Part shown: in pieces, positions 18,429-27,827 of the stretch
Position numbering within the stretch: position 1 is the first letter of the stretch
Layout: the number at the start of each line of letters is the position of its first letter
Assembly: GCF_001685355.1 (NCBI RefSeq)
Contig: NZ_CP016438.1
Span: forward strand, 2,976,001 to 3,040,000
DNA: 64,000 nt
Direction: 5' to 3'
Source of the DNA: Streptomyces lincolnensis
GTDB lineage: Bacteria > Actinomycetota > Actinomycetes > Streptomycetales > Streptomycetaceae
The notes under the pieces: generated by a model
Seen by the model: the letters and a program-made list of their open reading frames with translations, nothing else
Told to the model about the DNA's origin: nothing
The model's database searches: none
Position numbers and translations under genes: made by a program

Positions 18429-19253
18429 TCACGGGCGCCCTTGCAGGCGGGCCGCCAGCTCTCTGATCTCCGGCAGGCGGGCGCTCAGTGCGGCGCCGGG
18501 GCAGCTCGTCATATAGCCCTCGTCGTGGCCCGCCAGGGCGGGCAGGGCGGCCGTGGTGCCGGACGCGTACCGGCTGAGGCCGTTGCTGGAGACCAGCCGG
18601 ACGGTGGCGCGCGGGTCGACGCCGGCCAGGCCCAGTTTCCAGGCGGCCAGCGCGGCGATCGCGTCGGTCATGGCCTTCGGGACGGTGACGCCGGCGGTGA
18701 AGGTGCCGAGGGCGGCGACGCCGGTGGTGCGGTGGTTGAAGCCCTGGGTGTGCGCGCCGGTCACGGGCCGGCCGGTGCCGCCCGCGCGGCCCTCGTAGAT
18801 GACGCCGCAGCGGTCGACGAGGAAGTTGTAGCCGATGTCGTCCCAGTCGCGGGTGCCGGTCTGGCCGGCGGCGAGGTAGCGGATGATGCGGGGCGACTCG
18901 GCGCAGTCGTAGGAGTTGGGCGAGTCGGTGTGGTGGACGAAGACCGCGAGGACCTTGTCGTCGTAGCGCGGGGGCGGCGGGGTGCGGGCGACGGTGTTGG
19001 CCTCGCCGGTGCCGTCCGCCCAGGCGGATCTGGGCACGATGTGCGGCCGGGGCGCGGAGTGCGGGGCGGTGGCCGCGCGGGCGACGGCGGCCTGCCGGGA
19101 GCGGGCCGCGACGGTGTGTTCCACGCCGTTCGCGCACAGCGCCAGCGCGCCGGCGGCGGCCAGGCCGGGCAGCGCGCCGAGCAGCGCCAGCGCGGCGCCC
19201 GGTATTCGGCCGCGCCGTTTGCGCCTCCTGTGCGGTGCGCGCGAGACACACAT
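18429..19253 (-). CDS. N-acetylmuramoyl-L-alanine amidase (Amidase_2/PGRP type), exported
   Basis: 274 residues from the ATG at 19253; the frame stays open upstream and the start is uncertain. A basic n-region (HRRRKRRGR) and a hydrophobic stretch form a signal or membrane anchor near residues 14-40. The zinc amidase domain has VFVHHTDSPNSYDC near 107, YNFLVDRCGVIYEGRAGG near 140, GAHTQGFNHRTTGVA near 165 and a C-terminal TSCPGAAL. It should cleave the MurNAc-L-Ala bond of peptidoglycan at the cell surface. It is divergent from the MarP-like protease gene; in mycobacteria MarP activates a cell-wall hydrolase, so the pairing is suggestive. Confidence 0.82.
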   Translation of the reverse strand: MCVSRAPHRRRKRRGRIPGAALALLGALPGLAAAGALALCANGVEHTVAARSRQAAVARAATAPHSAPRPHIVPRSAWADGTGEANTVARTPPPPRYDDKVLAVFVHHTDSPNSYDCAESPRIIRYLAAGQTGTRDWDDIGYNFLVDRCGVIYEGRAGGTGRPVTGAHTQGFNHRTTGVAALGTFTAGVTVPKAMTDAIAALAAWKLGLAGVDPRATVRLVSSNGLSRYASGTTAALPALAGHDEGYMTSCPGAALSARLPEIRELAARLQGRP

Positions 19254-19456
19254 GGTCCCACTGTCGGTCCGATCCGCCCCGCCCGCGATGTGTGCTGTGC
19301 CACCCGGAGGAACCATCGTCCGGGTCCGCGACGTTTCTCCAGGTGCACGCACGCGTGGCCGGTTCCGGTGGCCACGCGCGCGCGTGACTGATCACTGGGC
19401 CTGTCCCACGCGTACTAGGAGACGCCCCCTGAGGGGTCCGACAGAAAGGCGGCTCC

Positions 19457-20641
19457 GTGGACCTGCTCGACATCCTGCTGTTGCTGGTGATCCTCGCCTA
19501 CGCGGCGTCCGGCTACCGGCGCGGACTGGTGGCCGGCTGTGTCTCGCTCGCGGGTTTCGTGGGCGGCGCGGTCGTCGGTGTGTGGGTGCTGCCCTGGATG
19601 ATGGACCTGGTGTCACCGGGGACGACCACGGCGACGGTGACCGCGGTCCTGACCGTGCTGGTCCCGGCCGCGGTGGGGCACGAACTGGCCGGGCGACTCG
19701 CGCTCCGGCTGCGCCGCGAGCTGGACCGGGGGCCGCTCAGGGCGGCCGACGGGGTCGGCGGGGCCGTGGCGAACTCGGTGGCCGTGCTGATCGTGGCCTG
19801 GGTGGCCGCGAGCGTGCTCGGCGCCTCCTCCTCCCCGCTGGTGACCACGGCGATCCGGGACTCGGCGCTGCTGGGCGCCGTGCAGGACACCATGCCGGAC
19901 ACCACTCCCTCCTGGTTCTCGCGGGCCACCTCCGCGCTCACCGAGGCGGGCTTCCCGCAGGTCTTCAACCCCTTCGAGAACGAGTCGACGGCCGAGGTCG
20001 CCAGGCCCACCGGCGACAGCGTCACCGCCGCCGCCACCAACGCCGCCAAGCTGAGCACCGTGAAGATCGAGGGCGTCTCGGGCAACCAGGGCCGCGAGGG
20101 CAGCGGCTTCGTGTACTCCCCGCAGCACGTGATGACCAACGCGCACGTGGTGGCCGGCATCGACGAGCCGGGCGTGCGGGTCGGCGGGGTCGGGCGGTCG
20201 TACGCGGCACGGGTGGTGCTGTTCGATCCGGACAAGGACGTGGCCGTGCTGTACGTGCCCGATCTTCAGGCGCCCGTACTGAAGTTCGACGACAGCGCCA
20301 CGCGCGGCGACTCGGCGGTCGTCGCCGGTTATCCGCAGGACGGCGACCTGAACCTCCAGGCGGCGACCGTCGCGAACCGGGTGCGGGCGAACGGGCAGAA
20401 CATCTACAACGACGCGCTCGTCACCCGCGAGATCTACTCGATCCGCTCCACCGTCCGCCCCGGCAACTCCGGCGGGCCGCTGCTGACCACCGACGGCCGC
20501 GTCTTCGGCGTGGTCTTCGCCCGCTCCACCTCGGACGACGAGACGGGTTACGTCCTGACGGCGGACGAGGTCGCGAACGACGCGAGGAGCGCGGCGAACG
20601 CGACGGAACCGGTGGGCACGGGTGAGCTGATCTCGTCGTAG
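19457..20641 (+). CDS. MarP-like membrane serine protease (CvpA + trypsin-like)
   Basis: 394 residues from a GTG. Residues 1-125 hold four hydrophobic segments of the CvpA (colicin V production) type. A linker leads to a chymotrypsin-fold protease at about 195-375 with His230 (TNAHVV), Asp261 (DPDKDVAVL) and Ser338 (RPGNSGGPL). These positions and the length nearly match mycobacterial MarP, a periplasmic protease for acid and oxidative resistance. The protease domain should face outside. Divergent neighbour: a peptidoglycan amidase, a possible substrate (inference). Confidence 0.88.
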   Translation: MDLLDILLLLVILAYAASGYRRGLVAGCVSLAGFVGGAVVGVWVLPWMMDLVSPGTTTATVTAVLTVLVPAAVGHELAGRLALRLRRELDRGPLRAADGVGGAVANSVAVLIVAWVAASVLGASSSPLVTTAIRDSALLGAVQDTMPDTTPSWFSRATSALTEAGFPQVFNPFENESTAEVARPTGDSVTAAATNAAKLSTVKIEGVSGNQGREGSGFVYSPQHVMTNAHVVAGIDEPGVRVGGVGRSYAARVVLFDPDKDVAVLYVPDLQAPVLKFDDSATRGDSAVVAGYPQDGDLNLQAATVANRVRANGQNIYNDALVTREIYSIRSTVRPGNSGGPLLTTDGRVFGVVFARSTSDDETGYVLTADEVANDARSAANATEPVGTGELISS

Positions 20642-20731
20642 CCGGCGACCCGGCCGGTCCCCGTGGCCGGCCGCGCCCTCGTACGGGGCAATGCGGCCCG
20701 CGGTCGTGGGCCCGGGCGTACCTCTGGGCCC

Positions 20732-20947
20732 ATGTCACACGTGCTTCCCGTGCTCCGGGCCGCCCTGGCCCCGGTCGCCCTGCTCGCCCTCACCGCCGCC
20801 GCCCCGGCCCGGCAGTCCGTCAGCCCGGGCTGGGTGCTCGCCGGGTTCGCGACGGCGGCCGCGGTGGCGGCGGTGCCGCTCTGTCTGGTGGTGCGCAGAC
20901 GCCGTACGAGGGAGACCGCCGACCAGGTCAGAGACTGCGCCCCATGA
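20732..20947 (+). CDS. Small two-segment membrane protein
   Basis: 71 residues with two hydrophobic stretches (about 5-26 and 33-53) and a basic RRRRTRETADQ tail. There is no clear ribosome site, and its 3' end overlaps the convergent GNAT gene by 20 bp. No family recognised. It could be a chance frame in GC-rich DNA. Confidence 0.4.
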   Translation: MSHVLPVLRAALAPVALLALTAAAPARQSVSPGWVLAGFATAAAVAAVPLCLVVRRRRTRETADQVRDCAP

Positions 20948-21416
20948 ACACGTCGTCCACGTAGCGGCCGTCCAGCAGGAACTCCTCCGGCAGGATCCCC
21001 TCCACCACGAAGCCCTCGGTCTCGTAGAGCCGGCGGGCGGGTGTGTTGTGTCCCAGCACGCGCAGGGTGATCCGGCGCGCTCCCTGCCGTCGCGCCTCGT
21101 CCAGCGCGGCCCGCAGCAGGGCCCGGCCGACCCCGCCGCCGCGGGCCTCCTCGGCGACGACGAAGCCCAGGATCTGGCGGACATGGGCGTTGCTGACGAG
21201 CGGGGTGGGGTGGCCGAGGCGGAGGTAGCCGACGACGGTGCCGTCCAGTTCGGCGACGAGATGGTCCCGCGGACCGAACCTCTCGGTGTAGAAGGGTTCG
21301 TACGGCGGTCGGGGCCGCGGTCCCACGGAGTGCAGCGCGGACCAGGTGACCCGGTCGAGGCGGCCCAGCGGTTCCTCGTCGGCGAGGGTGGCGTGACGTA
21401 TGTGCGGGACTGGCAT
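20928..21416 (-). CDS. GNAT-family N-acetyltransferase
   Basis: 162 residues. GNAT motif A is visible as GFVVAEEARGGGVGRALLRAAL near 88-109 (acetyl-CoA pyrophosphate loop RGGGVG), followed by RITLRVLGHNTPARRLYETEGFVVEG near 118-141. Cytoplasmic; substrate unknown. Monocistronic, and divergent from the epimerase gene with 70 bases between. Confidence 0.88.
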   Translation of the reverse strand: MPVPHIRHATLADEEPLGRLDRVTWSALHSVGPRPRPPYEPFYTERFGPRDHLVAELDGTVVGYLRLGHPTPLVSNAHVRQILGFVVAEEARGGGVGRALLRAALDEARRQGARRITLRVLGHNTPARRLYETEGFVVEGILPEEFLLDGRYVDDVFMGRSL

Positions 21417-21486
21417 GCGCGCCACCCTACGACCGGGTACCGGAGTCAGACCGGATCTTTCTGTACCCACCAGGCAGGATGGGATC

Positions 21487-22383
21487 ATGCAACTTTCAAG
21501 AATCGCGGTGGCGGGCGCGTCCGGCCTCATCGGCTCGGCGCTGGTGCGGTCCCTGACCGCGGACGGGCACCGGGTCGTACGCCTGGTGCGGCACGCGCCG
21601 CGGTCCGAGGACGAGGTCCGGTGGGACCCGGAGGCCGGGCGGGTCGACACGGCGGGCCTCGCCGGCTGCGACGCGGTGGTCAACCTCGCGGGCGCCGGCG
21701 TCGGCGACCACCGCTGGACCGAGGAGTACAAGACCCGCATCCGCAGCGGTCGGGTGCTGGGCACGAAGGCCCTCGCCGAGGCCGCCGCCTCGCTCGACAC
21801 ACCGCCGCGTGTCTTCGTGAACGGCAGCGCGATCGGGTTCTACGGCGAGACCGGCGACCGGACGGTCGACGAGGACGCGCCGCCCGGCCAGGGCTTCCTG
21901 CCGGAGCTGTGCGTGGAGTGGGAGGGCGCCGCCGCGCCGGCCGAGGCGGCGGGCATCCGGACGGCGTTCGTGCGGACGGGCCTGGTGGTGTCCCGCGGTG
22001 GCGGGGCCTGGGCCAAGCTGTTCCCGCTGTTCAAGGCGGGGCTCGGGGGGCGGATGGGCGACGGGCGGCAGTACTGGTCGTTCGTCTCGCTGCACGACGA
22101 GGTCGCCGCCATCCGTCATCTCCTCGACACCGACGGGCTGTCCGGGCCGTTCAACGTGACCGCACCGCAGCCGCTGACCAACCGTGAGATCACCGCCGCG
22201 ATGGGGCGCGTACTGCGCCGGCCGACGCTCTTCACGGTGCCCGCGCCCGTGCTGAACACCGTGCTCGGCGAGATGGCCGGGGATGTGCTGGGCAGCCAAC
22301 GGGTGGTGCCGAAGCGGCTGTTGGAGTCCGGGTTCACCTTCGCGTTCCCCGGGATCGAGGAGGCGATCCGAGCGGGCGCATGA
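21487..22383 (+). CDS. TIGR01777-type NAD(P)-dependent epimerase
   Basis: 298 residues. Rossmann motif GASGLIGSAL at 10-19, family markers AVVNLAGAGVGDHRWTEEYK near 62 and SAIGFYGETGDR near 115, and a C-terminal DUF1731 segment (VLGSQRVVPKRLLESGF). This SDR39U1 family is widely conserved but poorly characterised. It precedes the FAD oxidoreductase gene on the same strand by 158 bases. Confidence 0.9.
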   Translation: MQLSRIAVAGASGLIGSALVRSLTADGHRVVRLVRHAPRSEDEVRWDPEAGRVDTAGLAGCDAVVNLAGAGVGDHRWTEEYKTRIRSGRVLGTKALAEAAASLDTPPRVFVNGSAIGFYGETGDRTVDEDAPPGQGFLPELCVEWEGAAAPAEAAGIRTAFVRTGLVVSRGGGAWAKLFPLFKAGLGGRMGDGRQYWSFVSLHDEVAAIRHLLDTDGLSGPFNVTAPQPLTNREITAAMGRVLRRPTLFTVPAPVLNTVLGEMAGDVLGSQRVVPKRLLESGFTFAFPGIEEAIRAGA

Positions 22384-22465
22384 CCTCTGCGATCGCATGC
22401 GACCGTCGTGCGACCGTGCCCTGTCGATGCGCGACTGTCCCCGACCGATCACGGCCCTACCCTCG

Positions 22466-22479
22466 ACCCGAACTCGGGT
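22466..22479. promoter_or_regulatory. Short inverted repeat upstream of FAD oxidoreductase
   Basis: ACCCGA-ac-TCGGGT, 14 bases, 62 bases before the oxidoreductase start. It may be an operator or a small terminator of the epimerase gene. Confidence 0.3.
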
Positions 22480-22541
22480 ATCCCCGAGGCCTGTTGGGGG
22501 CATGACGTCTCCACCGGCCGCGCAACGTCGAGGAGGGGCAC

Positions 22542-23906
22542 GTGCTTGAGCCCACGTACCAGGCGGACGTCGTGATCGTGGGAGCCGGGATCGCCGGACT
22601 CTCCGCCGCGCATCGGCTGAACAGCGCAGGAGTGACGACCGCGGTGCTGGAGGCCGCCCCCTGTGCGGGCGGCCGGATGGCGACCGAGAAGGTCGACGGC
22701 TTCCGGCTCGACCGCGTCGGACAGCTGCTGTCCACCGCGTACCCCGAACTGCGGCTGACACCCGGTCTCGACGCCCTGGTGCTGCGCCCGTTCACGCCGG
22801 GCGTGCTGCTCCACAGCGACGGGCGCCGGCACCGCGCGGGCGCTCCGGCCAACGCGGGGGGCGCACGGGGCGCACTCCATGCGGTGCGCGCCTTGGCGAG
22901 CGCCCCCAGGTCCGCGGCCGGGGCCGTCCGGTCCGTTCCCCGGGGAACCGCGCCGCTCGGTACCGCCGTCGACCAGGCCCGGCTCGGCACCGCGCTCACC
23001 CGGATCGCGGGCACGCCCGTCGAGCGGCTGCTGGCCCGGCCCGAACTGCCCGCCGGACAGGCCCTCGCGGCCCGGGGAGTGCCCGCCCGCACGATCGACG
23101 GTTTCCTGCGTCCGCTGCTCGCCGCGCTGCTGTGCGACCCGGAGCTGACGACGTCCAGCCGGTGCGCGGATCTCGCGCTGCACGCCTTCGCGCGCGGGCG
23201 GCTGTGTGTGCCCGAGGGCGGTGCCGAGGTGCTGCCGGAGCTGCTCGCGCGGACGCTGCCGCCGGGCACGCTGCACACCGGTGTCCGGGTCACGTCCGTC
23301 TCCACGACCTCGGTGGCCACGGCCGAGCACGGCGAGATCCGGTGCCGGGCGGTGCTCCTGGCGACCGACGCGCGCACCGCCGCGGACCTGCTGCCCGGGC
23401 TCAGGGTGCCGGACTTCCACCCCGTGACCGTCGTCCACCACACGACCGACGAGGTGCCGGGCACGGGCGCGTCCCTGCTGCTCGACGCGGACCGGGGCGG
23501 GCCGGTCGCCCACACGGCGGTCGTGAGCGAGGTGGACCCGACCCGCGCGCCCGCGGGCCGGTCCCTGGTCTCCTCCACCGTGCTCGGCCGCCCCCCGGCC
23601 GACCTCGACACCGCCGTCCGCACGCACCTGTCCCGCCTCTACGGCACCTCCACGCGCCGCTGGGAGACGCTGGCGGTCCACTACACCCCCGAGGCCGTCC
23701 CCGCCATGCGCCCCCCGCACGACCTCCGCCGGCCGGTCCGCCTCATGGCCGGCCTCTACGTCTGCGGCGACCACCGCGACACCAGCACGGTCCAGGGAGC
23801 CCTCCACTCAGCCCACCGGGCCGCCTCGGCCGTCCTGCGGGACCTGGGAGCAACGGGCTCGATGCACCTGGCGGACCCACCTCGCAGCATCCCAAGGGCG
23901 GCTTGA
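22542..23906 (+). CDS. FAD-dependent oxidoreductase (amine oxidase / protoporphyrinogen oxidase-like)
   Basis: 454 residues from a GTG with a strong GAGGAGGGG site. N-terminal FAD fold VVIVGAGIAGLSAAHRL at 10-26, then APCAGGRMATEKVDGFRLDRVGQ near 39-61, and a C-terminal FAD-contact block YVCGDHRDTSTVQGALHSA near 407-425. The pattern fits the flavin monoamine oxidase and phytoene desaturase superfamily. The substrate is not evident and no carotenoid or heme genes are adjacent. Confidence 0.82.
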   Translation: MLEPTYQADVVIVGAGIAGLSAAHRLNSAGVTTAVLEAAPCAGGRMATEKVDGFRLDRVGQLLSTAYPELRLTPGLDALVLRPFTPGVLLHSDGRRHRAGAPANAGGARGALHAVRALASAPRSAAGAVRSVPRGTAPLGTAVDQARLGTALTRIAGTPVERLLARPELPAGQALAARGVPARTIDGFLRPLLAALLCDPELTTSSRCADLALHAFARGRLCVPEGGAEVLPELLARTLPPGTLHTGVRVTSVSTTSVATAEHGEIRCRAVLLATDARTAADLLPGLRVPDFHPVTVVHHTTDEVPGTGASLLLDADRGGPVAHTAVVSEVDPTRAPAGRSLVSSTVLGRPPADLDTAVRTHLSRLYGTSTRRWETLAVHYTPEAVPAMRPPHDLRRPVRLMAGLYVCGDHRDTSTVQGALHSAHRAASAVLRDLGATGSMHLADPPRSIPRAA

Positions 23907-23912
23907 CCAACC

Positions 23913-23956
23913 TAAGGGGCGCGGGGAACTGCGCGACCAGCCACAACGAACCCGCA
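23913..23956 (-). repeat. REP-like dispersed repeat, copy 2
   Basis: On the minus strand TGCGGG...GTGGCTGGTCGCGCAGTTCC...CGCCCCTT, near-identical to the copy inside the membrane protein gene at 1725. It lies seven bases after the FAD oxidoreductase stop, the usual intergenic location. Confidence 0.7.
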
Positions 23957-24013
23957 TCCGGCAGACCACCGTCGGAGCTAGGGCGCAACCCCGCAACCCC
24001 TACCCCGCACCCC

Positions 24014-25447
24014 CTACCCCAACGCCGCCACCTTGTCCCGATAACCACGAACCGGCGCAGCATCCTTGTACGGCTCCAACCGCCGCTCGAAGTCCCGCAC
24101 ATACTCCACCGCCCGCACGGACCGCATCTCCGCCGCCGCCCCCGCCGCCTCCGCAGCCAACGCACAGGCCTGATCAAGCTCCCCCAACCCCAACCGGGCA
24201 GAGGCGAGGACAACCCGGCAGAACAGCCGGCTGCGCGCATACGCGGGCGCCCGCAACTGAAGCGACCGCTCCGCGTGCTGCGCCGCCGCCCGGAACTGCT
24301 GAAGATCGCGATGCGCGTGCCCGAACTCGTCCGCGAGCTGCGCCTCGTCGAAGAACCGCGCCCAGTGCGGCACCTCGTCCCCGGGCCGGGCCGCCTCCAG
24401 GGCGCGCTCGGCCCGCACGAGGGACGCCGTACAGGCCCGCACCTCCCCCAGCACCCCGTGCCCGCGCGCCTCGGACGCGTGGAGCAGGGCCTGTACGACC
24501 GGCGCGGCGCTGGTGCCCACCCCCTGCTGGGCCACCCGGGCGAGCTGGACGGCCTCCCGCCCGTGCCCGAGATACACGGCCTGCCTGCTCATCGTCACCA
24601 GCGTGTACGAGCCGTACGCCCGGTCCCCGGCCGCCTGCGCCAGCCGCAGCGCCTGGACGAAGTACCGCTGCGCGAGACCGTGCGCGGCGATGTCGTACGA
24701 CGTCCAGCCCGCGAGCCGGGTCAGGTCCGCCGCGGCGGCGAACAGGCGGCGGCCGGTCTGCTCGCCGTAGACGCCGCGCAGCATCGGCTCGCACTCGTGC
24801 TCCAGATAGCGCACCAGGGCCTGTCGGGCGTGACCGCCGCCGTACATGTCGTCGAGGGTGCGGAACAGGTCGCCGACCGAACGGAGCGCGGCGATGTCAC
24901 CGCCGGTGACCTTCTGGCCGGGCCCGCGTTCGGCGCCGCGCTGGCGGGGCACCGCCGGGCGGCCCTGGGCGGGGACGCGGAGGGGCGGTTCGCCGCGGGC
25001 CACCTTGTCGTCGGGGCGGCCGATCAGCCAGTCGCGGCTGGGCACGACGAGCCCGGCCGGGGTGAAGGCGATCTTCCGCAGCTCGGCGTGGCTGCCGGAG
25101 TCCTTGCGCCACAGCCCGCCGATGATGTCGACGGCCTCTTCCGGGGTGGCGGCGAACTCGAGACCCGCGTAGACCGGGGCGCAGGCGTCGAGGCCGAGGT
25201 CCTGGGCGGTCAGGCGGCGCCCCAGCCGCCGGGTGAAGACCTCGGCGATCAGGGCGGGGGTGGTGCCGCGGGGCTGCTGCCCGCGCAGCCACCGGGTCAC
25301 GGAGGTCTTGTCGTATCTCAGGTCCAGGCCGTGTTCGAGACCGAGCTGGTCCACGCGACGGGCGAGACCCGCGTTGGAGAACCCCGCTTCTGCGATGAGC
25401 GCGGCGAGCTGGCGGTTGGGGGTGCGCTGCGCGGGTCGTTCCGTCAT
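24014..25447 (-). CDS. NsdA-like regulator (HTH + TPR-type)
   Basis: 477 residues. N-terminal HTH region: RQLAALIAEAGFSNAGLARRV then TSVTRWLRGQQPRG near 40-55. The remainder is rich in helical repeats with AxxY/R spacing (about 200-470), as in the tetratricopeptide-containing regulators NsdA and NsdB of Streptomyces, which influence sporulation and antibiotic production. Which member this is cannot be decided by eye. The ATG at 25447 has GGAG 12 bases upstream. Divergent from lipB. Confidence 0.72.
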   Translation of the reverse strand: MTERPAQRTPNRQLAALIAEAGFSNAGLARRVDQLGLEHGLDLRYDKTSVTRWLRGQQPRGTTPALIAEVFTRRLGRRLTAQDLGLDACAPVYAGLEFAATPEEAVDIIGGLWRKDSGSHAELRKIAFTPAGLVVPSRDWLIGRPDDKVARGEPPLRVPAQGRPAVPRQRGAERGPGQKVTGGDIAALRSVGDLFRTLDDMYGGGHARQALVRYLEHECEPMLRGVYGEQTGRRLFAAAADLTRLAGWTSYDIAAHGLAQRYFVQALRLAQAAGDRAYGSYTLVTMSRQAVYLGHGREAVQLARVAQQGVGTSAAPVVQALLHASEARGHGVLGEVRACTASLVRAERALEAARPGDEVPHWARFFDEAQLADEFGHAHRDLQQFRAAAQHAERSLQLRAPAYARSRLFCRVVLASARLGLGELDQACALAAEAAGAAAEMRSVRAVEYVRDFERRLEPYKDAAPVRGYRDKVAALG

Positions 25448-25701
25448 CTGCGGTGCGGTCTCCTGCCTTTCGGGCCATCGCCCGGCCTCATCGGCCGCAC
25501 GGTGCCCGGATTGCCTGTGAGCAGCCCTTATGGCCTCTGTGAACGGCGCGAATGTAGCGGAGAGTGAGCAGGTGATCGCACACTTCCACGTTCCTTCATC
25601 CGATCGTGTGAGGATTGGCCGCACGGCTGACGCGCGACGGCCGGTCGTACAGTGGCGTAGGCACCTTTCGTGCCTTACGACCTTCGAGGGAGGCGCTTGC
25701 C

Positions 25702-26499
25702 GTGAGTGGGTTGCGGTTCGTCCGCATGGGGTTCGGTCCGGACGCCGTCGAGTACCAGGAGGCGTGGGACGAGCAGCGCCGGGTGCACGCGGCGCGGTTC
25801 GCCGACGAGGTCCCCGACACCGTGCTGCTGCTCGAACACCCCGCCGTGTATACGGCGGGCCGGCGCACGGCGGACAACGAGCGACCGCTCGACGGCACCC
25901 CCGTCATCGACGTGGACCGCGGCGGCAAGATCACCTGGCACGGACCCGGCCAGCTGGTCGGCTACCCGATCCAGAAGCTCCCGCGTCCGGTGGACGTCGT
26001 CGCCCACGTACGGCGCCTGGAGGAGGCCCTCATCCGCGCCTGCGCGGAGTTCGGTCTGGAGACCACCCGGGTCGAGGGACGCAGTGGCGTATGGGTCCTC
26101 GGCGATCCGGTGGAGCAGCGCCCGGCGCTCGGCGGACTGTCCCTGGACTTCGACCCCCGGCTGACCGACGAGGAGTTCGACCCGCGCCTGAACGGCCCGG
26201 AGTACGCCCCGTCCAACGCCGGCCAGCGCCGCGAGGACCGCAAGATCGGCGCCATCGGGATCCGGGTGGCCAAGGGCGTGACGATGCACGGCTTCGCACT
26301 GAACGTGAACCCGGACAACAAGTGGTTCGACAAGATCATCCCGTGCGGGATCCGGGACGCCGGCGTCGCCTCCCTGGCGGCCGAGCTCGGCCGGGACGTC
26401 ACCATCGCCGAGGCGCTGCCGGTCGTCGAGCGGCACCTGAGGGACGTACTGGAGAACGCCGAGCCGAAGCCGCGGGAGATCGAGAGGGCGACCGCCTGA
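25702..26499 (+). CDS. lipB: Octanoyl-[ACP]:protein N-octanoyltransferase
   Basis: 265 residues from a GTG with GGGAGG eight bases upstream. It transfers octanoate from acyl carrier protein to lipoyl domains. Signature [17 protein letters not shown] near 73-89; catalytic Lys in [11 protein letters not shown] near 181 and catalytic Cys in KIIPCGI near 214. A 5'-leader hairpin (GGCAC-n5-GTGCC) lies around 25660. Followed by lipA after 105 bases. Confidence 0.95.
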   Translation: MSGLRFVRMGFGPDAVEYQEAWDEQRRVHAARFADEVPDTVLLLEHPAVYTAGRRTADNERPLDGTPVIDVDRGGKITWHGPGQLVGYPIQKLPRPVDVVAHVRRLEEALIRACAEFGLETTRVEGRSGVWVLGDPVEQRPALGGLSLDFDPRLTDEEFDPRLNGPEYAPSNAGQRREDRKIGAIGIRVAKGVTMHGFALNVNPDNKWFDKIIPCGIRDAGVASLAAELGRDVTIAEALPVVERHLRDVLENAEPKPREIERATA

Positions 26500-26558
26500 C
26501 GGCGGGAATCAGCCCGGAAGTCATGGGGTTGGCCTGACGGCAGGGCTCAGTAAGCACG

Positions 26559-26578
26559 GGCGTACCCTGGTGTACGCC
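26559..26578. promoter_or_regulatory. Inverted repeat upstream of lipA
   Basis: GGCGTAC-cctggt-GTACGCC, perfect 7-bp arms, 26 bases before the lipA start. It includes TACCCT, a possible -10. It may be an operator or a leader hairpin. Confidence 0.35.
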
Positions 26579-26604
26579 GACGAATCGAAGCACAGGGAGC
26601 CGAC

Positions 26605-27570
26605 GTGTCCGCAGTCTCACCGGACGGACGCAAGATGCTGCGCCTGGAGGTCAGGAACGCCCAGACCCCCATCGAGCGCAAGCCCGAGTGGATCAAGACC
26701 CGGGCGAAAATGGGTCCCGAGTACACGGCCATGCAGAAGCTCGTGAAGAGCGAGGGCCTGCACACGGTCTGCCAGGAAGCCGGCTGCCCGAACATCTACG
26801 AGTGCTGGGAGGACCGCGAGGCGACCTTCCTCATCGGCGGCGACCAGTGCACCCGGCGCTGCGACTTCTGCCAGATCGACACCGGCAAGCCCGAGGCCCT
26901 CGACCGCGACGAGCCGCGCCGCGTGGGCGAGTCCGTGGTCACCATGGACCTCAACTACGCCACCATCACCGGTGTCGCCCGCGACGACCTCGCCGACGGC
27001 GGCGCCTGGCTGTACGCCGAGACCGTGCGCCAGATCCACGAGCAGACGGCCTCCCGCGAGGCCGGCCGCACCAAGGTCGAGCTGCTCGCCCCGGACTTCA
27101 ACGCCGTACCGGAGCTCCTGGCGGAGGTCTTCGCCTCCCGCCCCGAGGTCTTCGCGCACAACGTCGAGACCGTCCCGCGGATCTTCAAGCGCATCCGTCC
27201 CGGCTTCCGCTACGAGCGCTCGCTGAAGGTCATCACCGAGGCCCGCGACTACGGCCTGGTCACCAAGTCGAACCTCATCCTCGGCATGGGCGAGACCCGC
27301 GAGGAGGTCAGCGAGGCGCTGCGGCAGCTGCACGACGCCGGCTGCGAGCTCGTGACCATCACGCAGTACCTGCGGCCCTCCGTGCGGCACCACCCCGTGG
27401 AGCGCTGGGTCAAGCCCCACGAGTTCGTGGAACTGAAGGAGGAGGCCGAGCAGATCGGCTTCTCCGGCGTGATGTCCGGCCCGCTCGTCCGCTCCTCGTA
27501 CCGGGCGGGACGGCTGTACCAGATGGCCGTAGAGAAGCGGGGTTCCTACATCGCCTCGCAGGCCGTCTGA
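26605..27570 (+). CDS. lipA: Lipoyl synthase (radical SAM)
   Basis: 321 residues from a GTG. It inserts two sulfurs into octanoyl groups. Both Fe-S clusters are visible: the auxiliary cluster C56-x4-C61-x5-C67 ([12 protein letters not shown]) and the radical SAM C82-x3-C86-x2-C89 (CTRRCDFC). The C-terminal [10 protein letters not shown] provides the conserved Ser ligand. Works with lipB on the E2 lipoyl domains. Confidence 0.97.
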   Translation: MSAVSPDGRKMLRLEVRNAQTPIERKPEWIKTRAKMGPEYTAMQKLVKSEGLHTVCQEAGCPNIYECWEDREATFLIGGDQCTRRCDFCQIDTGKPEALDRDEPRRVGESVVTMDLNYATITGVARDDLADGGAWLYAETVRQIHEQTASREAGRTKVELLAPDFNAVPELLAEVFASRPEVFAHNVETVPRIFKRIRPGFRYERSLKVITEARDYGLVTKSNLILGMGETREEVSEALRQLHDAGCELVTITQYLRPSVRHHPVERWVKPHEFVELKEEAEQIGFSGVMSGPLVRSSYRAGRLYQMAVEKRGSYIASQAV

Positions 27571-27725
27571 TGGCACGGAGTGCCACTGTGCGCGTGTGAA
27601 TCTGCGCACAAGCAACTACCGCTTGGTAGTGGCCGATTGACGCGGTCCTGGGCGTCCCCGCAGCTGGGGGCACCATCAGGGCCGCGTCGGTGTTTTAGGG
27701 CTGCATGTCCAGGCTTCATTGGCGT

Positions 27726-27754
27726 TTGACCGGCCGGTCATGCCCTGGTAACAC
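27726..27754 (+). promoter_or_regulatory. Candidate promoter with 14-bp palindrome upstream of small gene
   Basis: TTGACC (27726-27731), 17-bp spacer, TAACAC (27749-27754; weak -10). The perfect palindrome TGACCGGCCGGTCA (27727-27740) covers the -35. The palindrome resembles TetR-family operators; its regulator is unknown. Confidence 0.45.
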
Positions 27755-27827
27755 CAATCAGTGACCCTGGTTGTACAGCCCGTGCACCCTTCACCAAGGC
27801 CACCATTCCCGAGGGGGGACCTCCATC

